DNA of 64,000 bases from Xanthomonas sp. 10-10 (GTDB taxonomy: Bacteria; Pseudomonadota; Gammaproteobacteria; Xanthomonadales; Xanthomonadaceae). Location: NCBI RefSeq assembly GCF_040182365.1, contig NZ_CP144460.1:2418001-2482000 (forward strand), written 5' to 3'. Below are positions 62,501-64,000 of this stretch, piece by piece. Under the pieces are notes generated by a model, which was given only the letters and a program-made list of their open reading frames with translations, had not been told where the DNA came from and ran no database searches. A program made the translations under genes and the position numbers. Positions within the stretch are counted from its first letter, which is position 1. Each line of letters begins with the position of its first letter.

Positions 62501-63089
62501 CCCAGTGGATCGGCTTGCCGTTCAACATCATCAGCGCATTGCCCAGCGCCAGCAGGTCAGCGCGTCGTGCAAGCACACAGCTCGGCTCGCCGATGAAGTT
62601 GATGGCGTGATCGGCCAGGAACGACACCAGCTCCGGCCCGTCGATCAGCACGTCGTCGGCGAACGGAAAGCAGGTAGCCAAGATGTCCGGCAACGGCGCA
62701 CCGTCGTCGTCGATGCGCAACCGGCGCGAGGATGCCATCGCCGTGCCGGGATTGCGCTCGATCGCTTCCACCAGCTGCGCAATGCAATCGGGCTCTAGCA
62801 CATCGTCGTCGTGCAGGAACTTGACGTACTCACCCTGGGCCAGGCCGATACCCTTAAGCGTACTGCCCAGCTCGCCGAGCCGGGTCGGATTGCGATGGTA
62901 GCGGATCGTGAACGGCGCGCCCGCCAGCCTGGACGCCAGCAACGCCTCGATGGCGCCATCGGCATTGTCGTCGCAGATCACGAGCTCCAACGCCATGTAG
63001 GTCTGCGCCAGCACGCTGTCCAGCGCTTGCGCGAAGTAGCCTGGCTTGTAGGTCGGCATGACGATGCTGACCAAGGCTGGAGAACTCAT
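59562..63089 (-). CDS. Large multidomain glycosyltransferase (probable surface/flagellin glycosylation)
   Basis: 1175 residues with three glycosyltransferase-like regions. The N-terminal GT2 domain (about 1-230) begins VSIVMPTYKPGYFAQALDSV and has the catalytic HDDDVLEPD. The middle region (about 570-800, VSILVLVDGRLPQVQRCLES) is a second GT2-like fold with weaker acidic motif. The C-terminal 300 residues (GWAGGASHTGDLELIADVV, LNFNECK-like LFNECKSNLRLLEYGACG) resemble GT4/GT1 enzymes. Proteins of this layout lie in flagellin-glycosylation islands of Xanthomonas; being next to fliE fits that. O-antigen synthesis is the main alternative. Confidence 0.88.
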   Translation of the reverse strand: MSSPALVSIVMPTYKPGYFAQALDSVLAQTYMALELVICDDNADGAIEALLASRLAGAPFTIRYHRNPTRLGELGSTLKGIGLAQGEYVKFLHDDDVLEPDCIAQLVEAIERNPGTAMASSRRLRIDDDGAPLPDILATCFPFADDVLIDGPELVSFLADHAINFIGEPSCVLARRADLLALGNALMMLNGKPIHWVGDLAIYVKLLRHGNLAFLARPLTHFRVSSAQFSQAGRDQVGVGDQGHEDLRQGIRQLGWRRETGDNRQVRVAPLSPHKARVFKSVDLVNALMRSAGMAEQVSPATWLGVRHPSDVQRALIDARLQAHAGGPRIAVMLIDRDGDAAAVAATLASIDALACFRNRQTWVVSSAPHQVAARGEHGVLIGDAGLVAALNQAIAGQQDVDWVLLVDAGSLFTVSGLTMLALGMIGLPEQCQAVYADEVVALDTAQLGLALRPALYLDVLLSAPSTLSRHWLFRRSSLVADGGFPADLGQAFELGYQLGLVERYGLACVQHIAEPLLVAAAQTLQSDADEQRAIARHLAARGYADARVHSAGPGRHAVDYQHAQQPLVSILVLVDGRLPQVQRCLESILANTAYPHYEVLLLDRDSTAPDLRDWLAGIDALGLQQIRVLRFAAEPAREAVCNAAAGHTRGDMLLWLSAGAAVMKADWLEQLLNHALRPEVGAVAGKLLRGDGTVHHAGLLLGLGAPAARAFEGHAFDESGYLQRLQLDQNYTALSGECLMLPRQLFIDAGGFALEPALAQWSDVDLCLRLHQAGYLNVFAARAQLLIDPPEQMPATALDEEAMYARWLPVMANDPAYNPGFSLDPDAGFQLADPRASWRPLQSWRPLPSVIALPADIEGCGHYRVIQPLRALREAGLAEGVLFNGYLEIAELARQDPDAVILQRQVGEARLEAMRRMKALSRAFKVYELDDYLPNLPLKNAHRAQMPKDILKTVRRGLGMVDRFVVSTPALADAFAGLHSDIRVAENRLPPHWWEHLPARAERQGGKPRIGWAGGASHTGDLELIADVVKELAGEVDWVFMGMYPFALRQHIHHFQPGVPINQYPAALAALDLDLALAPVEQNLFNECKSNLRLLEYGACGYPVIASDVRCYQGTLPVTLVKNRYRDWIGAIREHLADLDAARAKGAALREAVRRDWMLSGSHLDSWRAAWLPD

Positions 63090-63512
63090 GCAGGATCGAC
63101 CATGTTTGTTAGGGACTGATATCTGAGCGGAATCGGCGAACCGAATTCATCTTGCATGCAAAATATATGCCGGATGTGGCCGACTGGTGCGGGGTATCTT
63201 CACAGATCCAACTGCTCCTCCACTGATAGCGCATTGGGCCTACGGACATTGTCAAGCTGTCATCGCGTATTCTGTCCGCACTGGAAGCACCAGCAAGGTC
63301 GGCCGGCCAGAGCTTATGGCAGCAGTCATCTAGCCGAGTCCATAGAAAGGTGTGTATTGCGCGCTGAATGCCTTGAATCAAATAATTTTTCGTGGCGATT
63401 TAAGTGGATTGGGCTCGGTAGGGCTTTTGAAATAAATGTACCTGCATGGATTTTTTGACGTTGAAGAATATTTGTGATATTTTTCGATTCAAATTAACCC
63501 ATCTTAAATCGC
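63090..63512. other. 423-bp gap with a base-composition shift
   Basis: The sequence changes from about two thirds GC to clearly AT-rich near 63370. It carries the promoter at 63455-63483. I see no convincing gene. Confidence 0.6.
63455..63483 (+). promoter_or_regulatory. Sigma-70 promoter of the AT-rich edge gene
   Basis: TTGACG, 17 bases, TATTTT, followed 29 bases later by ATG 63513. Confidence 0.6.
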
Positions 63513-64000
63513 ATGTATCCATTCTTTTCTCATCAGCAACTGACAAGAGAGATTTTTGAGCTTCGAGATTTGCTTGTGAAGCCAAACGGAATGTTTCCTG
63601 TCTGGTTTAATGAGTCGCCAAAAAGCTTTCTTGAAAATAAAGAATTTATAGTTTGTGGCTCAGGTTGTCGATCTGAAATTCGCGTTTTGGCGAAGTCTGC
63701 TAATGTCATTGCTATCGTCGACGATTTTCTTTGCGAAAACCAAAGTCATATATTTGGAATCCCCGTAATTAGCTCTGATGCATGGGTCGCATTGGCGGCT
63801 GGTCAGAGTGGCGTGGTTTCTTGTATTCTGGCTCCGTGCGGGGCAGGCTTTCAGCACTTCAGTAAAGTAGCCGCTCAGTGGGGTTTGCCCGCGCTGCTTC
63901 CGTTGCAATTTCTACATTTACTGGAGTGTTGCAAGGTTGACCGCAGTGGCGAGACCGGTCGATTCTTTTGGTATGGTTACGAATTTTTTAACTCCGTAAT
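63513..64000 (+). CDS. Hypothetical protein, AT-rich, cut by the window end
   Basis: At least 162 codons open from ATG 63513 to the right edge (MYPFFSHQQLTREIFELRDL). The segment FIVCGSGCRSEIRVLAKSANVIAIVDDF looks like the first beta-alpha-beta of a Rossmann-type fold, followed by IFGIPVISSDAWVALAAGQS; that would suit a nucleotide-sugar or methyl-transfer enzyme or a carbohydrate-modifying protein, but I do not recognise the family. Its base composition is well below that of its neighbours, a sign of transfer, and it follows a glycosyltransferase, so it may belong to a variable glycosylation island. The ribosome site is weak. Confidence 0.6.
   Translation, partial: MYPFFSHQQLTREIFELRDLLVKPNGMFPVWFNESPKSFLENKEFIVCGSGCRSEIRVLAKSANVIAIVDDFLCENQSHIFGIPVISSDAWVALAAGQSGVVSCILAPCGAGFQHFSKVAAQWGLPALLPLQFLHLLECCKVDRSGETGRFFWYGYEFFNSV

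Noticed and set aside
63109..63381. A 90-codon minus-strand ORF upstream of the glycosyltransferase
   Set aside because: No ribosome site, no recognisable pattern and mixed composition; treated as non-coding.
1..64000. tRNA or rRNA genes
   Set aside because: I looked for cloverleaf-like stems with TTCGAA or GGTTCGA arms in the intergenic stretches and found none. The TTTCGAA at 21188-21194 is within the leader hairpin region and lacks the acceptor and D arms.

Overview
The window is about 64 kb of high-GC, Xanthomonas-like chromosome. The evidence is the flagellar gene order, a TonB receptor of the Xanthomonas/Caulobacter type, a tripartite glycosyltransferase next to fliE, and RpoN-type promoters on flagellar operons. 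The genus is my inference; I cannot assign the species. Almost every core gene is on the minus strand, so the biological order runs from high to low coordinates.

Region by region from the right end: an AT-rich plus-strand gene cut by the window edge (63.5-64.0 kb); a large glycosyltransferase, probably for surface or flagellin glycosylation (59.6-63.1); a repeat cluster; then fliE-F-G-H-I-J-K (58.8-52.0), fliL-M-N-O-P (51.8-48.7), an intergenic gap filled by a giant inverted repeat, fliQ-R (47.7-46.6), two tandem paralogous beta-propeller GGDEF proteins (46.5-40.1), an MHYT-GGDEF-EAL protein (40.0-37.9), flhB-flhA (37.3-34.1), four palindromic repeats, flhF-flhG-fliA (33.2-29.9) and cheY-cheZ-cheA (29.9-27.2). 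Sigma-54 type promoters are visible ahead of fliE, fliL, fliQ, flhB and, more weakly, flhF, so the locus is split into several RpoN-dependent units.

From 27.2 down to about 17.8 kb the core is interrupted by an accessory island. It holds two SnoaL-like proteins divergent from an AraC regulator, a frameshifted IS5-type element, tandem paralogous lipoproteins accompanied by short repeated gene-start stubs, a SymE-like toxin behind a structured leader, a displaced copy of the cheA 3' end and terminator enclosed by short inverted repeats, and a nuclease-like protein with a SEC-C zinc motif. Six copies of a short repeat (core ACGGTTCCAGGTTCACTT) occur only in this island and mark both its edges. 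A TonB-dependent receptor (14.7-17.8) follows.

The left end is a second chemosensory operon, motC-motD-parC-parP-STAS-cheY-cheA (14.0-7.4). It combines a second stator pair, a ParA-like polar positioning ATPase and its CheW-like partner with a second CheA/CheY. Three poly-HAMP chemoreceptors follow, the last cut by the window edge. Together the genes build the export gate, basal body and motor switch (fli/flh), set flagellar number and place (flhF/flhG), run late gene expression (fliA), and steer the motor (two CheA/CheY sets, one CheZ, MCPs, MotCD), with cyclic-di-GMP enzymes embedded in the locus.
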